A stretch of DNA of 37,370 nt from IMG/VR virus record IMGVR_UViG_3300044614_002690, positions 1 through 37,370 of that record, one strand, 5' to 3'. A program made the position numbers and the translations under genes. Positions 7,653 through 14,879 of the stretch are shown in pieces. The number at the start of each line of letters is the position of its first letter. Position 1 is the stretch's first letter. The notes beneath the pieces were generated by a model, which saw only the letters and a program-made list of their open reading frames with translations, made no database searches and was not told the DNA's origin. The stretch comes from a virus.

Positions 7653-9896
7653 ATGCCCACCAAACTTCAGCGCGTCGTTTCTTGGCTCACTAACACCGGC
7701 CGCACCAGCGCCTCGCAAGCCCGCAACGACCTCGGCCTCGGCAGTGCCGCCACTCTTGCAGCAGGCACCGTCGGGGCTGCGGTCATGGCGGCCGATACCG
7801 GGTCTGAGGGCCGCACCGCGCTCGGCCTCGGCACCGCCGCCGTGGCCAACACCGGCACCAGCGCCGGCAACGTGGTGGTGCTCGACGGCTCCGCTCGCCT
7901 GCCTGCGGTTGATGGGCGAAACCTCACCAACCTCCCCGCCTCCGGCGGCATCGCCCGCGTGGTCAACGCCAATACCACCGCCGCCAACGACGAGCGGCTG
8001 AACGTGGTGGCGTCCGCGACGATCACGGACCCCGTTTCGCCGGTGGAGGGCAAGGGCTACTCGGTTGCCGTCGTGAATGGCACCGCGACCGTAGGGGGAA
8101 CTGGATACAGCGTGGCCGGCACGATCATCGAGCGAGTGTATCACTCGGGCTCGTGGCGGACCGAGGTTTATCTCGACTCGACGCAGGCCATCCCCGCCTC
8201 CGAGAAAGGCGCCGCGAACGGGGTGGCTCCGCTGGTCGGCGGCCTAGTGCCCGCGGAGAATCTGCCAGTAACCCCAGACGCAAACCCTCTCAATTCCCTC
8301 GCCACTCACCGCTACCTGCGGCGAACCGGCGCAGATTTTGCCTCTGGCGGACTCACCACTGTTTCGACCATCTTCCTCCTCTCTCCGCGCCGACTGCCGC
8401 CGGGGCGCGTGGTCAATGTGCGTTTGCATAATGGGAGCACCGGCAATTTCCGTTTGTGCCTCGTCCGCCCTAATGGATCGGGCGGGGTCACAATAGTCGA
8501 GCGGTCTGCCGACATCGCCGGAACCTCCGGCACTCAGACTCTTGTTGCGGGCGTCGATTTTCCGCAGTGGATTCTCGACGGCGCGCTCCAGATCGGTGTG
8601 CAGTGCCAAAGCGGCGCCCCCGGCCTTCGCTACGACAACTCAATCGGCGAGGGATATCAGTTTCTCGCGAGCACCGCCTCGGGCACCGTCACTCTGTCAA
8701 ACACTGCGGGCGGGACAGTTTTTTATACGGTTGATGTCGCGGTAGAGGAGCCGCGTCGTGGAGGCGCAACGCTTGAGTGGGATGATTTTGGCTCGCTCCC
8801 TGTCGGTTGGACTAACGGAGGCTCTGCGTGGGCGTTCTCCCCGACTACGCGCGCCGCGACCTCCAGCACTGCTGGACTCACGAACCAACTCCGCACCGGA
8901 CTTCGCTACGGTCTCGATAAGCGCACGATTCGGTGGGAGTTCACGCTCGGATCGCTATCCTCAATTGCGGCTTTTCTCACCAACCCGGTCGAGGGTGGCA
9001 TCCAGTCCGGCTCGCTCGTTTACGTTTCCGCTGCGGACCAGCAAATCCAGATTTACGGCCGCTACACTGGCGCGAATGCCCCCACGCTGATTACCTCGGC
9101 TGCCTGCACGCTCGCGGCGAATACGCGCTACGTGTTTGAGTGGACGAAGTCAGGTCGCAGTTTTACCGCCGCGGTCAAAACGCTGGGTGGCACTACCGTC
9201 GCGACTATCACGCGCACCGCCACGCCTTGGGGATACTCGACGTATCCAGCCTACGGATACGATCAGGGCACGATGCAGGGTGCCCCCGGTGTCGCCGTCA
9301 TCGCCGGCAGCGTGTCCGTTTTTTCTTTCGACCATCGCGCGGCCTGCATGGTGTCCCCCAACCTCTACATTCTCGGCGACTCGATTACGGAGGGATTTTC
9401 CGTAACCGACGCACAGAAGTGGCCCGCGTTGGTTGAGGCGTCGCTTGGGTCCGCGCGGGTCGCTTATTCGGGTATTGGCGGTGCGAATACAGCTGGCTCC
9501 TTGGCTCGCCTCGCCGCCGAGATTTCGAGCCTGCGTCCGCGCAACGTGCTTATCTACCTAGGCACCAACCCAGACGGGTCCTTCGCGGCCAACATCGTCA
9601 CCCTCGCCTACGCCGCGCAGCAACTCGGGGCTAACGTTTACGTCGCGACGGTGCCCACGAGTTCCACCAATACGACCGCGATAAACGCCCTCGCGCCGTG
9701 GATCAGGAAAGTCGCCTTCGACCTCGCGCTTACGTCCGGTGGCGCTGGCACCTCGCTAATCACCGCGAGTTACACCAATACCGACGCAAACGGGAACAAC
9801 GCGACGGATAGCGTGCATCCAAACTCTGCCGGCCACCTCGCGATGTTCACTCGCATTGGGGTCGATGCGCCGGAGTTGCTGGTCGCATCGGACTAA
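7653..9896 (+). CDS. Tail fibre/spike with C-terminal SGNH esterase domain
   Basis: 747 aa from ATG 7653. The N-terminus carries a fibre attachment repeat seen in many tail fibres (ARNDLGLGSAATLAAG, then TALGLGTAAVANTG). The middle is beta-rich. The C-terminal 180 residues form an SGNH hydrolase: block I GDSITEG near residue 575, block III LGTN near 636, block V DSVHPN (Asp/His) near 719. Known SGNH domains on phage spikes deacetylate surface polysaccharide, so this protein probably binds and edits host glycan. GC drops over 8.3-9.8 kb relative to the flanks, as expected for an exchanged receptor-binding module. Confidence 0.82.
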   Translation: MPTKLQRVVSWLTNTGRTSASQARNDLGLGSAATLAAGTVGAAVMAADTGSEGRTALGLGTAAVANTGTSAGNVVVLDGSARLPAVDGRNLTNLPASGGIARVVNANTTAANDERLNVVASATITDPVSPVEGKGYSVAVVNGTATVGGTGYSVAGTIIERVYHSGSWRTEVYLDSTQAIPASEKGAANGVAPLVGGLVPAENLPVTPDANPLNSLATHRYLRRTGADFASGGLTTVSTIFLLSPRRLPPGRVVNVRLHNGSTGNFRLCLVRPNGSGGVTIVERSADIAGTSGTQTLVAGVDFPQWILDGALQIGVQCQSGAPGLRYDNSIGEGYQFLASTASGTVTLSNTAGGTVFYTVDVAVEEPRRGGATLEWDDFGSLPVGWTNGGSAWAFSPTTRAATSSTAGLTNQLRTGLRYGLDKRTIRWEFTLGSLSSIAAFLTNPVEGGIQSGSLVYVSAADQQIQIYGRYTGANAPTLITSAACTLAANTRYVFEWTKSGRSFTAAVKTLGGTTVATITRTATPWGYSTYPAYGYDQGTMQGAPGVAVIAGSVSVFSFDHRAACMVSPNLYILGDSITEGFSVTDAQKWPALVEASLGSARVAYSGIGGANTAGSLARLAAEISSLRPRNVLIYLGTNPDGSFAANIVTLAYAAQQLGANVYVATVPTSSTNTTAINALAPWIRKVAFDLALTSGGAGTSLITASYTNTDANGNNATDSVHPNSAGHLAMFTRIGVDAPELLVASD

Positions 9897-9897
9897 C

Positions 9898-10041
9898 ATG
9901 CCCGCCGACCCCTTCGTCCCGACCCGTCGCGGCCTGAGCCCGCGCGCCAAGATCGAGCTTTGGCACGTCGCCCTCGGTCTCGCCGTGCTGCTCGCCCTCG
10001 CCGGCCTCGGGCTCGCGCTGTGGATCGACCTCGCACGATGA
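9898..10041 (+). CDS. Small single-span membrane protein, holin/antiholin candidate
   Basis: 47 aa, too short for many gene callers but well placed between the spike and a lipoprotein gene it overlaps by ATGA. The N-terminus is basic (RRGLSPRAKIE), followed by one strong membrane segment (residues 23-43, VALGLAVLLALAGLGLALWI). Size, topology and position after the tail genes fit a lysis-cassette membrane protein. No family is identified. Confidence 0.5.
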   Translation: MPADPFVPTRRGLSPRAKIELWHVALGLAVLLALAGLGLALWIDLAR

Positions 10042-10877
10042 AGACCGCCGCCCGCAACGCCCCTTGGCGCTCCCTAGCCGCCCTCGCCCTGCTCCTCGTG
10101 GTCGCGCTCGGTAGTGGCTGCGCCACTACATCCGCGCCCGATACCGGCGCCCGCTGGTGGAACCCGCTCACATGGGGCAGCACCCGCGCCGCCACCGCCG
10201 CCGACCGCGCCGAGACCCGGCTCGACTCCGCCCGCGCCACCGAGACCACCGCCCGCACCGACCTCCTCCGGGCCGCTCAGCGCAGCGCCCACGAGGCCAG
10301 TCTCGCCCTCCTCTCCGCGCCGCCCTCGCGCCCGGTCGAGGTCGCGACCGAGGCCGCCCACGCCACCACCGCCGGCCTCGACCAAGCCCTCGGCGCGCTC
10401 GACGCCGCCACCCTCGCCCAGGTCCGCGCGCAGATCGCCGCCCTGCTCAGCGACAACGCCGCCCTCCGCGCCGACGGCGAGCGCTCGCGCGCCGAGCAGC
10501 GCACCCGCGACGCGCAGACCAGTCGCGCCCTCGCCGAGGCCACGCGCCGCACCGCCGACGCCGAGGCGGTGGCCGACACCGCCCGCGCCGATCTCCGCGC
10601 CGCCTACGACCGCGAGAGCGCCCTCGCCAACCAGCTCCGCCGGCAGCAATGGATCTCCGGCCTCACCACCACGGTGAGCGTGCTCGCCGGCCTCGCCGCG
10701 CTCGCCTACCGCGCCAACGCCTTCGGGCTGGCCGACGGCGTGGCGCGTGCTTTGGCCGATCTCCGCCGCCGCCAGCCCGGCGTGGCCGAGCTGACCACCA
10801 CCGCGCTTGATGCCGGCCTGAACCGCGCCGAGCAAACCACCGTCGCCCGCCTCGTCCAACGCCACCTCGCCTCCTGA
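10038..10877 (+). CDS. Coiled-coil lipoprotein, spanin-like candidate
   Basis: 279 aa. A signal peptide (residues 1-27) ends in a lipobox ending GSGC with Cys28. A long Ala/Arg/Glu coiled coil covers about residues 55-205, then one hydrophobic segment (TVSVLAGLAALAY, about 212-225). An outer-membrane lipid anchor plus periplasmic coiled coil plus inner-membrane span is the plan of unimolecular spanins, which fuse the two membranes at lysis; it is much longer than typical u-spanins. A GTAGTGGC-TGC-GCCACTAC hairpin sits exactly over the lipobox codons. Confidence 0.5.
   Translation: MKTAARNAPWRSLAALALLLVVALGSGCATTSAPDTGARWWNPLTWGSTRAATAADRAETRLDSARATETTARTDLLRAAQRSAHEASLALLSAPPSRPVEVATEAAHATTAGLDQALGALDAATLAQVRAQIAALLSDNAALRADGERSRAEQRTRDAQTSRALAEATRRTADAEAVADTARADLRAAYDRESALANQLRRQQWISGLTTTVSVLAGLAALAYRANAFGLADGVARALADLRRRQPGVAELTTTALDAGLNRAEQTTVARLVQRHLAS
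10111..10129. repeat. GTAGTG-type palindrome inside lipoprotein gene
   Basis: Perfect 8-bp arms GTAGTGGC and GCCACTAC with loop TGC. Related hairpins with arms GTAGTGC/GCACTAC and a 5-base loop lie at 33483-33501 and 36380-36398. Confidence 0.6.
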
Positions 10878-10887
10878 TTTTCCAACG

Positions 10888-11175
10888 ATGCCGCCGCTCA
10901 CCGAACGCACTCGATTTTCCCTCACCCTCGCGGCCGCGGTCGGCCTCGGCCTCGGCCTGCTCAAGGTCGGCTGGACCGGCGCGATGTTGCTCCGCGACAT
11001 CCGCGACGAGATCGGCAGCCTGCGCGGCGAGGTCAAGGCGCTGACGGAGGATCGCTGGACGCGCACCGACATGGAGCGATGGGCGAGCAAGTTGGAGCGC
11101 GCCAACCGCCAAACGGTGCCCCCGCTGGTGGTGCCAGAGGCGGCCCCGGTGCGTGGCGAAAAGCGAAGTGATTGA
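10888..11175 (+). CDS. Membrane protein with coiled coil (lysis-region, holin-like topology)
   Basis: 95 aa. One membrane segment at residues 10-35 (FSLTLAAAVGLGLGLLKVGWTG), then a charged coil (LRDIRDEIGSLRGEVKALTEDR) and a Pro-rich tail. It resembles small phage proteins that follow lysis genes, but no enzymatic motif exists. Its 3' end runs almost to the tRNA-Leu fragment of the attachment site; the sequence GCCCCGG at 11143-11149 inside the gene could pair with the tRNA 3' acceptor arm but is too far away for a real tRNA. Confidence 0.5.
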   Translation: MPPLTERTRFSLTLAAAVGLGLGLLKVGWTGAMLLRDIRDEIGSLRGEVKALTEDRWTRTDMERWASKLERANRQTVPPLVVPEAAPVRGEKRSD

Positions 11176-11190
11176 GGGAGAGCGGACAGC

Positions 11191-11251
11191 ACGGGACTTA
11201 AAATCCCTTGCCCGAAAGGGCGTGCGGGTTCGACTCCCGCCCGGGGCACCA
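11191..11251 (+). other. attP core: 3' portion of tRNA-Leu(UAA)
   Basis: From 11193 the sequence reads as a tRNA-Leu 3' part: anticodon stem GGGA/TCCC with loop CTTAAAA (anticodon TAA, 11199-11201), an extended variable arm (GCCC-GAAA-GGGC), a canonical T arm (GCGGG-TTCGACT-CCCGC, 11224-11240), acceptor strand CCGGGGC, discriminator A, and encoded CCA (11249-11251). The 5' acceptor and D arm are missing. A 3' tRNA fragment beside a tyrosine integrase is the standard identity segment that rebuilds the host tRNA gene on integration. Crossover probably lies in the anticodon arm, where the match begins. Confidence 0.88.
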
Positions 11252-11357
11252 CCTCTCAAGAGCGAAAAAAGGGCGCTGCCCTGCTGAGCCTCGGCCGCCC
11301 TTGCCTCACCAGTTTTTCCCACTTCGCCCCACTTTTAACCGCTTGCGACCCATACCA

Positions 11358-11375
11358 CCGGGACCAAAGTCCCGG
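11358..11375 (+). promoter_or_regulatory. Perfect hairpin just upstream of the integrase start
   Basis: Arms CCGGGAC (11358-11364) and GTCCCGG (11369-11375) with loop CAAA end two bases before the integrase ATG. It would hide the start codon region in RNA, or act as an operator or Xis/Int arm-site. No Shine-Dalgarno box is present. The interpretation is inference. Confidence 0.5.
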
Positions 11376-11377
11376 GC

Positions 11378-12412
11378 ATGGGCTCCGAACATTTTGGCCG
11401 CACGCGGCGTGACCGCGCTCTCTCCCCAGCCGAGCGGGCCGACGCTCGCGCGGCCCTCCAGATCCTCGTGGGCTCCGGTCTTTCCCTTGCCGCCGCCGCT
11501 CGGCGCGCGGTCGAGGGGCGGGCCGCTCTCCGCCGTATCAGCGTGGAGGATACGGCCGATCTTTTTTTGCGGGCCAAGCTGCCGCAGGTGCGCCCTCAGA
11601 CGTGGTCGTGGTTCGAGCAACGTCTGGGCCCCCTCCGTGACGCCTTCGGGACGCGCTCGATGGATGAGGTGAGCCGGGCGGATTTTCGCGCGTGGCTCAC
11701 CTCTCTCGCGGTAGGCGAGGCCACGCGCACGGGCTACGTGCGCGCTGCGCGTGCGCTGTGGCGCTGGGCCGCCGCTCAAGAACCTCCGCTCGCCGGGCCT
11801 CCCCCCACTTCGGGGCTCAGCGGGGCAATGAGCACCAAGGGGCGAACGGTGGGATTTCTCCGGGTGGAGGAGGCCGCGGCAATCTTGGCGGAGGCCTCGC
11901 CGTGGCGGCCTGCGCTCGCCCTGATGCTGTTTGCCGGGCTGCGGGTGGAAGAGCTGGCCGGGCAGGGCAAGCCGCCGCTCTTGTGGCGCGCGATCGATGT
12001 CGAGGGGCGCACCTTGCGGGTGCCGGCTGAGATCGCCAAGACCGGTCGGGCGCGCCTGCTCCAAGACCTGCCGCCGACGGTGTGGGCGTGGCTGTATCCA
12101 CGCGGTGGAGACGCGGAGCGGGTCTGCCCGGGGCAGTCGGTCAACGCGGTGCGGTGGGCCAAGGCGCGGGTGGAAAGACCGTGGCCGGCAAACGCTCTGC
12201 GTCACACGTTTGCGACCTACGCGGTCGCGCTGACTGGCGAGCCGGACCGGGTGGCGGGGTGGCTGGGGCACCTCGGGGGGAGCAACCTGCTGCATGGCCA
12301 CTACGCAGGCCTCGCGCGGCGGGCGGAGGGGGAGGCGTTTTTCGCGCTGCGGCCGGACCAATTTCGTGATTCCACGATATTGGTCCGGCACGAAAAAGCC
12401 CCGGCCGATTAG
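11378..12412 (+). CDS. int: Tyrosine site-specific integrase
   Basis: 344 aa. The catalytic domain has Arg I in LFAGLRVEEL (about residue 189), the second box NALRHTFATY (about 271-280), GH in AGWLGHLGG, and the tyrosine nucleophile in HGHYAGL (about residue 308). The usual HxLR box reads NALR, so the first histidine is replaced by asparagine, a tolerated variation in some family members. The N-terminal third is the core-binding domain. It lies 127 bp from the tRNA-Leu attP and converges on the repressor unit, with its TAG stop inside a terminator hairpin. Confidence 0.93.
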   Translation: MGSEHFGRTRRDRALSPAERADARAALQILVGSGLSLAAAARRAVEGRAALRRISVEDTADLFLRAKLPQVRPQTWSWFEQRLGPLRDAFGTRSMDEVSRADFRAWLTSLAVGEATRTGYVRAARALWRWAAAQEPPLAGPPPTSGLSGAMSTKGRTVGFLRVEEAAAILAEASPWRPALALMLFAGLRVEELAGQGKPPLLWRAIDVEGRTLRVPAEIAKTGRARLLQDLPPTVWAWLYPRGGDAERVCPGQSVNAVRWAKARVERPWPANALRHTFATYAVALTGEPDRVAGWLGHLGGSNLLHGHYAGLARRAEGEAFFALRPDQFRDSTILVRHEKAPAD

Positions 12413-12421
12413 GCCGGGGCT
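12392..12421 (-). terminator. Rho-independent terminator of the leftward immunity transcript
   Basis: A perfect 10-bp stem (12397-12406 with 12412-12421, AGCCCCGGCC/GGCCGGGGCT) and 5-base loop is followed on the minus strand by TTTTT (plus-strand AAAAA at 12393-12397). It terminates transcription coming from the repressor side. The integrase stop codon is in the loop, so the convergent genes share it. Confidence 0.85.
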
Positions 12422-12427
12422 CGGGGG

Positions 12428-12679
12428 CTAGGGCTGCTGGTCGTAGACCGCTTTTTCCCAGGAGGCGGGGGTGGCCTTGGGCTTGGGGGCCGGGCTCGCG
12501 GGTGGCGGTGCGAGCGGGGGCTGCGGGGCGAGGGCGGCGAGCAGGGTGTTGGTGCGGCGCTGCTCTTTGAGGAGCGAGTCGAGGCGGGCGCCAACGTATA
12601 GGGGGAACACGAGCCAGACGACGGCGAGGGCAAGGCCGATGAGGGCTCCGATGGGACCGAGGATTTCGAGGAGTGGCAT
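12428..12679 (-). CDS. Small membrane protein co-transcribed with the repressor
   Basis: 83 aa. One strong membrane segment at residues 5-30 (EILGPIGALIGLALAVVWLVFPLYV), then a short charged region and a Pro/Ala-rich cytoplasmic-type tail. It is the second and last gene of the leftward lysogenic transcript, before the terminator. Membrane proteins expressed from the prophage repressor operon are often superinfection-exclusion factors; that is inference from position, since no family is recognised. Confidence 0.6.
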   Translation of the reverse strand: MPLLEILGPIGALIGLALAVVWLVFPLYVGARLDSLLKEQRRTNTLLAALAPQPPLAPPPASPAPKPKATPASWEKAVYDQQP

Positions 12680-12723
12680 GGGGAAAAGTAGTTAGTGGGA
12701 GCGCGGTGGAGGGCGAGGCAGAA

Positions 12724-13197
12724 TCAGCGAGCGTCGTAGGGCTGCTCGTCCTCGGCCGCGGCCTGGGTGGTGTCGGGCTCGTCGTCGGCCCGAGGGTAGC
12801 GGACTTCGTTCTCCGGGCGTAGGGGGTGTGTGCGGACGAAGGCGGCGAGCTGGTGGAGCATGCCCGAGAGCTGCTGGTCGTTCTTCGCTTCTTCGAGGAG
12901 GAGGCGGAGGTCGTCGTCGATCTGCGTGCAGTCAGCGGCGATCTCGATGTCGGCGGTGCTGTGCCCGGCGCGTTCAATCTCGTCGCGGAGGTGGGCGACG
13001 AGAAGGTCGAGGTTGTCGCGTGGGTCAGGCTGGCAAGTGCAGAGGGCGCGGAGGGATCGCACCTCGGGGCGAGTGCCGCTGCATGCGCGGGAAAGCACGA
13101 CCTGGGAGAGGCCTGCGTGGGCGGCAATCTGGGTCTGCGTGGTGCCTTTGGTGGTGCAGATAAACGCGACGGCTCGGCCAAGGTGAGATGTGCTCAT
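12724..13197 (-). CDS. CI-like phage repressor, HTH
   Basis: 157 aa if started at the ATG at 13197, which has AAAGG seven bases upstream; the ATG at 13215 would add six residues but places the start inside the operator. The N-terminal domain has a Cro/CI-type helix-turn-helix near residues 20-40 (TQTQIAAHAGLSQVVLSRAC). The C-terminal part is acidic and helical, without a LexA/CI autopeptidase signature (no recognisable Ser-Lys cleavage motif). It is divergent from the early operon across paired inverted repeats, the layout of an immunity repressor. Confidence 0.82.
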   Translation of the reverse strand: MSTSHLGRAVAFICTTKGTTQTQIAAHAGLSQVVLSRACSGTRPEVRSLRALCTCQPDPRDNLDLLVAHLRDEIERAGHSTADIEIAADCTQIDDDLRLLLEEAKNDQQLSGMLHQLAAFVRTHPLRPENEVRYPRADDEPDTTQAAAEDEQPYDAR

Positions 13198-13205
13198 TGC
13201 AACCT

Positions 13206-13272
13206 TTAAAAGCATAAATTGGCAGAAAGGAAACTTTTCTCTTGATTCTTTTCCCGTTTGTTATGCTTTTAA
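13206..13272. promoter_or_regulatory. Divergent control region with paired operators
   Basis: TTAAAAGCATAA at 13206-13217 and its exact reverse complement TTATGCTTTTAA at 13261-13272 flank an AT-rich 43-bp spacer. Each copy contains TATGCT in the outward direction, a plausible -10 for the transcript on its side, so binding at either site would cover a promoter. This is the natural operator pair for the repressor encoded immediately to the left, and the early operon starts 5 bp to the right. Confidence 0.8.
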
Positions 13273-13276
13273 CGTT

Positions 13277-13474
13277 ATGAGCGCAAGCAATGCCCCTGCC
13301 GCAACCACGCCGGCGAAGCTCAGCGTGGCAGAGTTCATCGATGGCCAGTTGGCCATGTTTCAGCGGCGGCTCGGGCCCGAGGAGCGGGCCGAGATCCGCT
13401 GGTGGCGTGATCGCATCGCCCACCTGGCGAAGCAGGCGCCGAAGGCTGAGCCCATCCACCCCGCCGCTGCCTGA
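13277..13474 (+). CDS. First gene of early operon, small helical protein
   Basis: 65 aa from ATG 13277; the open frame extends upstream only through the operator. Residues 15-50 are predicted helical (KLSVAEFIDGQLAMFQRRLG). There is no clear helix-turn-helix, so calling it Cro is not justified although it takes the cro position. Unknown function. Confidence 0.6.
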   Translation: MSASNAPAATTPAKLSVAEFIDGQLAMFQRRLGPEERAEIRWWRDRIAHLAKQAPKAEPIHPAAA

Positions 13475-13509
13475 GCACCGGCCCCGACCCACCCACCAAC
13501 CAACCGACC

Positions 13510-13812
13510 ATGAGCCTCCGACCATTTACCACCTCTGCCGATCTTGCCCCCGGTGAGACTAGCTACTCGCTCCTTACGCTGCGCACCGTCGCCGTCGTCC
13601 GTCGCGGCTCGGTGCTTGATCTGCTCGACAGTGCCGAGCGCTTCCGCTGCCTCGCCGCCGGCATGACTCGGGCGCTGCGGGGCCCCGGCATCGGCTGCTT
13701 TCCCGCCAAGCTCAGGGCAGAGATGCGTCGCGAGCGACGCAAATGCGCTAGGAATGCGGTGGCCTATGCAGCCAACGCGTGGCTTGCCCTGCGCGCCGGG
13801 CTGCTCTGCTAG
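13510..13812 (+). CDS. Early protein, unknown
   Basis: 100 aa, starting at an ATG after a CCAACCGACC leader. The middle is Arg-rich and helical (KLRAEMRRERRKCARNAVAYA), consistent with nucleic acid contact. No known family is recognised. Confidence 0.5.
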   Translation: MSLRPFTTSADLAPGETSYSLLTLRTVAVVRRGSVLDLLDSAERFRCLAAGMTRALRGPGIGCFPAKLRAEMRRERRKCARNAVAYAANAWLALRAGLLC

Positions 13813-13829
13813 CCCTCCTTTTTTTTCCC

Positions 13830-14006
13830 ATGAAGCTAGGGGATACGACCACAGGAAGGGGTGAGGAGCCTACGCCGGAGGATATCCGGCGCGACCTCCT
13901 CGCCCTCGCGCTCCGACACCTGCGGGCCTCGCGTGAGGCCGAGACCGCCGCGCAGGCGCTCGATGAGGTGGCCAATTTTTACGCAATCGCGGAGGCGCCG
14001 CTGTGA
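13830..14006 (+). CDS. Small early protein, unknown
   Basis: 58 aa from ATG 13830, preceded by a run of T and CCC rather than a Shine-Dalgarno box. It is acidic, with one predicted amphipathic helix (PEDIRRDLLALALRHLRASREAE). It overlaps the next gene, whose GTG start shares GTGA with this stop codon, so the two are probably translationally coupled. Confidence 0.5.
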   Translation: MKLGDTTTGRGEEPTPEDIRRDLLALALRHLRASREAETAAQALDEVANFYAIAEAPL

Positions 14007-14281
14007 GCACCGAGGCCGAAGCCAAGATCCTCGCGGAGCTGGCCGAGCTGCGCGCGCTCGTGGCCAAGGGGATCACGCCGCGGCCGGTGCTGAGCGTGGC
14101 CGAGGCGGCGGAGCTGGCGAGCTGCGGCTCGGCCTCGGCGTTTCATCGCTGGTGCGCGGCCTGGAGGGTCAAGGCCTGCGGGCAGGGGCGCTACGCGCGG
14201 CGCGCGGTGGTGGCCGGCCTGGAACGCGAAACCAACAGCGGGCGGCGGCGCCGCCGCACCTCGGCCCCCTCTACTTCATGA
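14003..14281 (+). CDS. Excisionase/MerR-like DNA-binding protein (GTG start)
   Basis: 92 aa from GTG 14003. After a short Leu/Ala helix, residues 30-75 look like a winged helix of the excisionase type (VLSVAEAAELASCGSASAFH, then a wing GQGRYARRAVVAGL) and the tail is Arg-rich. It could be Xis or another early regulator. The gene is embedded in the overlapping early operon (GTGA before, ATGA after). Confidence 0.5.
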   Translation: MSTEAEAKILAELAELRALVAKGITPRPVLSVAEAAELASCGSASAFHRWCAAWRVKACGQGRYARRAVVAGLERETNSGRRRRRTSAPSTS

Positions 14282-14532
14282 GCACTCCCCTCCCTACCCC
14301 CTCCCTCTCGGTCGGCGCCCTGGTCGACGATCCGTCGGCGCTGCCAGAGCCGCGCCCGCCCTTGATCAAGCGCATGTGCATGCGGTGCGAGCTGGTGCTC
14401 GGCTGGACGGTGGGCGGCCCGGGGCAGGGCGGGCAGGTAAGCCACGGGCTGTGCGAGGTCTGCTACGCGGTGCAGATGGAGGAGCTCCTCTGCACGCAGC
14501 CGGTCGTCAAGCTCTCTGTATCCTCTCTATGA
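14278..14532 (+). CDS. Small zinc-finger-like protein
   Basis: 84 aa. CMRC near residues 36-39 and HGLCEVCY near 60-67 form a possible C2-C2 zinc site with a Gly-rich hairpin between. Small phage zinc proteins of this type often contact host transcription or replication factors, but no specific homologue is recognised. ATGA overlaps join it to both neighbours. Confidence 0.55.
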   Translation: MSTPLPTPSLSVGALVDDPSALPEPRPPLIKRMCMRCELVLGWTVGGPGQGGQVSHGLCEVCYAVQMEELLCTQPVVKLSVSSL

Positions 14533-14879
14533 ATACACCCACCATGCCCCCCGAGGGCCTCTCCGTGCAGGCCGTCGCGACCGCGACGGGCCTTGACCGT
14601 GCCTCGATCTACCGTGCGGCCGAGCTGGCCGGGCTGGGCTCGCCGGCGCATTTCCGGTATCGGGGGACCCACATCGTCTACTCGCTCGCGGGGCTGTGCC
14701 GGCTGCTCGATGGGCTGGAGGAGCTGCGCGAGGATGGGGCGGCGCGGCTGCTGCGCGACCTGCTGAGGAGGGCGCGGCAGGAAGCGGCGGTGGCGCAGGG
14801 CGCCACGCGCCCGGGCGAGCCCGAGGTGGAGTCGTGGCTGAGCCGCTTCGAGCGGCGGCAGGAGGAGGCCGCCGCATGA
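14529..14879 (+). CDS. HTH DNA-binding protein
   Basis: 116 aa. Residues 10-50 form a helix-turn-helix of MerR/excisionase style (LSVQAVATATGLDRASIYRA, then a wing FRYRGTHIVYSL). A charged helical C-terminus follows (LEELREDGAARLLRDLLRRAR). The start is fixed by the ATGA overlap with the previous gene. Probably an early transcription or replication regulator. Confidence 0.6.
   Translation: MNTPTMPPEGLSVQAVATATGLDRASIYRAAELAGLGSPAHFRYRGTHIVYSLAGLCRLLDGLEELREDGAARLLRDLLRRARQEAAVAQGATRPGEPEVESWLSRFERRQEEAAA

Noticed and set aside
11143-11251. A complete functional tRNA-Leu gene
   Set aside because: The only GCCCCGG able to pair with the 3' acceptor is 42 bases before the anticodon stem, far too distant, and lies in the coding region of 10888-11175; there is no D arm. 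It is a 3' fragment, i.e. attP.
11378-12412. The tyrosine recombinase as an integron integrase (IntI) serving the cassette array
   Set aside because: It adjoins a tRNA attP, is 14 kb from the array, and I see no IntI-specific extra segment; it is an ordinary phage integrase by context.
13277-13474. Cro repressor
   Set aside because: It has the position but no recognisable helix-turn-helix pattern, so only an unknown early protein is claimed.
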